From JAYZDK01 sp964604165 (GTDB taxonomy: Bacteria > Myxococcota_A > UBA796 > CAJQPC01), in assembly GCA_964604165.1 (NCBI GenBank), contig CAZRYF010000010.1, positions 1-64,000 of the forward strand: 64,000 nt of DNA, written 5' to 3'. Shown in pieces: positions 61,692 through 64,000 of this stretch (its first letter is position 1; every line of letters starts with the position of its first letter). Made by a program: the position numbers and the translations under genes. Below the pieces are notes generated by a model that had not been told where the DNA came from, searched no databases, and worked only from the letters and a program-made list of their open reading frames with translations.

Positions 61692-61796
61692 GGCAACCTC
61701 CGGCACAACGCCAAGCGGAAGCCTATCAGGTGTGCGGGGGTGATTCCAATACTGTTAAGGGCCCGTGCCCTATGAACTGCTTGCAGGAGGCTGGAC

Positions 61797-63017
61797 GTGG
61801 CGCGAATTCGACCTTTTCGGGGACTTCGGCCCCGCTCCGATGCGGCTCTCTCCGTGATTGCTCCTCCCTATGACGTCATGTCCGAGGCAGAGGCACGGGA
61901 GATGGTCGGAAGCAACCCCGACTGCTTTCTCAGGGTCACCCGGCCCGAGGTGGGGTTGCCTTCTGGAAGTGATGCCCACGGCGCGGAAGCCTATTCTGCG
62001 GCCCGAAACGCTCTCGAGGGTCTCCAGGCGCGGGGGGTCATTGTGCAGGAGGCTGCTGAGGCCTTCTACCTGTACAGCCAGAGAATGGGGGACCACCGCC
62101 AAGCCGGTCTGATGGCGATCTGCTCGGTCGCCGAGTACGACGCGGGGGATATCAAGCGACACGAGTTCACCCGGCCGGACAAGGAGCAGGACCGGGTGGA
62201 TCACATTCTGGGCACCGGTGCCCAGACCGGGCTGGTGTTTTTGGCGCATCGGCGGAGCGACACGGTGGAGGCGCTGCAGGCGGGGGTTTTGGAGCGAACG
62301 CCCTTGTTTGTGGTGACCACCCCCGATGGAGTGGTGCACACGCTGCATCGCGTGGATGAGGCGGGAGAGGTCGAAGCATGGCGAAGCGCTTTTTCCGACC
62401 TCCCGACCTTGTACATTGCCGATGGCCACCACCGATCTGCCGCGGCGTCCCGGGTGGCGAAAGAATTGGGCGGCGCAGGGGGGTCCGACGGGTTCCTGGC
62501 GGGGATCTTTCCTGAAGACCAGCTGCATGTCATGGCGTACAACCGATTGGTGAATGATTTGGCGGGACGGGATGTCAGCACATTTCTGGCTGCGGTGAAG
62601 GCCTCGTTCGAAATCGTGGACGGTGTGAAACCCGAACCCGATGGGCGTGGCGTGATTCATATGTTTTTGGATGGAAAGTGGCGGGGGTTGATACCGCGGC
62701 CCGGGCTGTTTGATGCGGAGGATGCTGTGGCTTCTCTGGATGTCTCGGTGCTGCAGGATCATCTTTTGGCGCCTCTGTTGGGGATTCAAGATCCCCGCAG
62801 GGACACGCGGATTCGGTTTGTCGGTGGAATTCGAGGCCCAGCGGCCTTGTCGGATGCGGTGTTGGCCGGAGAGGCTGCGGTGGGGTTCAGCCTCTTTCCC
62901 ACCGGCTTGGATCAGCTTTTTGCTGTGGCGGACAGCGGGCAGGTCATGCCCCCCAAGTCCACCTGGTTTGAACCCAAACTGGCCGGTGGGGTTGTGCTCC
63001 ACAAGCTGGAGGCGTGA
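61797..63017 (+). CDS. DUF1015 family protein
   Basis: A 406-residue conserved cytoplasmic protein of unknown biochemical function. DUF1015 signatures: MARIRPFRGLRP start, APPYDVMS near 22, HEFTRPDKEQDRVDHI near 120, YIADGHHRSAAASR near 205 and MPPKSTWFEPKLAGG at the end. The gene starts with GTG 61797 after a strong AGGAGG. It overlaps the MscS gene by 4 nt (GTGA). I recall relatives linked to serine metabolism genes in other genomes, but no such neighbour is here. Confidence 0.85.
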   Translation: MARIRPFRGLRPRSDAALSVIAPPYDVMSEAEAREMVGSNPDCFLRVTRPEVGLPSGSDAHGAEAYSAARNALEGLQARGVIVQEAAEAFYLYSQRMGDHRQAGLMAICSVAEYDAGDIKRHEFTRPDKEQDRVDHILGTGAQTGLVFLAHRRSDTVEALQAGVLERTPLFVVTTPDGVVHTLHRVDEAGEVEAWRSAFSDLPTLYIADGHHRSAAASRVAKELGGAGGSDGFLAGIFPEDQLHVMAYNRLVNDLAGRDVSTFLAAVKASFEIVDGVKPEPDGRGVIHMFLDGKWRGLIPRPGLFDAEDAVASLDVSVLQDHLLAPLLGIQDPRRDTRIRFVGGIRGPAALSDAVLAGEAAVGFSLFPTGLDQLFAVADSGQVMPPKSTWFEPKLAGGVVLHKLEA

Positions 63018-64000
63018 AAGACGTGTCGCGATTCCTGGTTCTGTTTGCCGCCCTTTTTGTTTCACAACCGGTCTTGGCAGCCGATGCGCCCTCTTGCGCG
63101 TCGCCCCGAGAGGCGGCACTGACGCTGTTTGCCTGGCTTCAGCCGGGCACCTACGAGCCTGCCAAGGCAGCAACTTGCTTGGATGTTGCGCCTGACAAGG
63201 CAAAGGACGCGCCGCGGCTCGCGATTCAGTTGAAGTCGATTTTTGATGCCCGCGGTCTGTTCGTAAAGATGGAGTCGCTGCCCAACACGAGCGAGGTGGA
63301 AGAAGAGGACGGCGTCTTGACCCAGACGGTGTTGCTGCACCCGGATCTGCCCGAGGTCAGCCTGGAGAAGATCGGGGGAGACTGGAAGGTGGGACAGGCG
63401 GGGCTTGCGTTGGTGCCCGGGATCTACGCGGACACGTTCTCGGCGTTCAGTGTTGGGTTTCAGGAGCGGCTTCCCACCGTGTTCATGCGTCCCTTTTCGG
63501 GGGGGGCACAGCCCTGGCAATTCTTCTACCTCTTGACCCTGCTGCTGGTGGGTGGAGGGCTGGGGGCCTTGGTGAATTGGATGCTTCGTGCTCGGGCGCA
63601 CCGGTGGGTGGAGGCCCTGGGCTACAAGATGGATTCCGAGGTCTTCAACCGCCTGCGCAGGCCTACCTCCATTCTGGGGGCGTCGCTGCTTCTTTGGGCC
63701 GGCGTGCCGGATCTGCACCTGGGGGTGCGGGGGGCCCAGGCGCTGCTGTTTCTGGCCAAGACGGTCGTGAGTTTTGAGGTGGTGGTGATCGGCATCCGGC
63801 TGGTGGATGTGCTCGGGGATGTGGCGGCCCAGAGGGCGGAGCGTACCGAAGGGCGCATGGACGACCAGTTGGTCCCCATTATCGAGCGGGCCGCCAAGCT
63901 CATCGTCGCGCTTTTGGGCATTGTCTTTGTCTTTCAGAACATGGGGGTCGACGTGGGCTCCCTGGTGGCGGGCCTGGGAATCGGTGGGCTGGCCTTCGCG
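63014..64000 (+). CDS. MscS-family mechanosensitive channel, cut by window end
   Basis: The frame is open from GTG 63014 to the last base (329 codons, no stop). A signal peptide (FLVLFAALFVSQPVLA) opens a periplasmic domain of about 150 residues with disulfide cysteines. Membrane helices lie near 178-195, 220-235, 242-262 and 292-305, and the pore-lining helix starts at GSLVAGLGIGGLAFA, the characteristic Gly/Ala packing of MscS. The beta and C-terminal domains lie outside the window. The start overlaps the DUF1015 stop by 4 nt. Such channels release solutes under osmotic downshock. Confidence 0.85.
   Translation, partial: MKDVSRFLVLFAALFVSQPVLAADAPSCASPREAALTLFAWLQPGTYEPAKAATCLDVAPDKAKDAPRLAIQLKSIFDARGLFVKMESLPNTSEVEEEDGVLTQTVLLHPDLPEVSLEKIGGDWKVGQAGLALVPGIYADTFSAFSVGFQERLPTVFMRPFSGGAQPWQFFYLLTLLLVGGGLGALVNWMLRARAHRWVEALGYKMDSEVFNRLRRPTSILGASLLLWAGVPDLHLGVRGAQALLFLAKTVVSFEVVVIGIRLVDVLGDVAAQRAERTEGRMDDQLVPIIERAAKLIVALLGIVFVFQNMGVDVGSLVAGLGIGGLAFA

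Overview
The window is a stretch of a GC-rich bacterial chromosome (draft: it carries one run of 100 N) that most resembles a Myxococcota / former Deltaproteobacteria genome. The pointers are several long proteins built from MopE-type putative metal-binding repeats (Pfam Cu-binding_MopE) and FG-GAP repeats, Ser/Thr kinases fused to PEGA or AgmX/PglI-like domains, DUF4388 and FHA proteins, many lipoproteins, and a mix of housekeeping and envelope genes. The lineage is an inference from domain content; no rRNA or tRNA gene is visible.

Layout. 1-360: a gene-poor edge with two related stem-loops and a hairpin. 358-8785: orphan Flp-type pilin, an archaeal-style asparaginyl-tRNA synthetase followed by a two-chapter HtrA/Deg7-like protease, plsY, then a three-gene overlapping set (MopE/FG-GAP lipoprotein, small membrane protein, sugar-nucleotidyltransferase). 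8786-9799: a compositionally different stretch with two small ORFs that share a motif. 9800-13528: acyl-CoA dehydrogenase, PP2C phosphatase and a membrane pseudokinase. 13627-20144: a minus-strand run (methylmalonyl-CoA epimerase, NagZ, an exported protein, a CapA-like lipoprotein, an FG-GAP protein). 20204-29242: a tightly overlapped RND efflux operon with one adaptor, two permeases and a TolC-like protein. 29331-39582: a short tandem repeat, an aminotransferase, an RsmB-like rRNA methyltransferase, an adenosine-deaminase-family enzyme, a large MopE lipoprotein, a DUF4388/J-domain/TPR protein and a CDF metal exporter. 39787-40840: ssb, then a long palindrome, a 100-bp repeat interrupted by the assembly gap, and four copies of a TGAC-N6-GTCA dyad. 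40847-50191: a fatty acid hydroxylase-like protein followed by a complete ccmABCDEFGHI System I cytochrome c maturation operon, with a YD-repeat protein and a PEGA lipoprotein at its end. 50148-52847: two lipoproteins, a class I glutamine amidotransferase and a diacylglycerol-kinase-family enzyme. 52848-61691: a signalling/envelope cluster. 61797-64000: a DUF1015 protein and the start of an MscS-type channel that runs off the window.

The most interesting region is 52848-61691. A multi-FHA protein and a Ser/Thr kinase each precede one member of a paralogous pair of exported membrane proteins that share a WDDYFPPD motif and a PEGA-like segment, and Ig-like lipoproteins sit with them. I read this as an undescribed phospho-signalling and envelope module, by inference. 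The second strongest signal is the set of four TGAC-N6-GTCA dyads upstream of the hydroxylase and ccm genes, which looks like a multi-operator control region.

Most gene pairs inside operons overlap by 4 nt (ATGA or GTGA), so many starts here are fixed by translational coupling rather than by a strong ribosome binding site.
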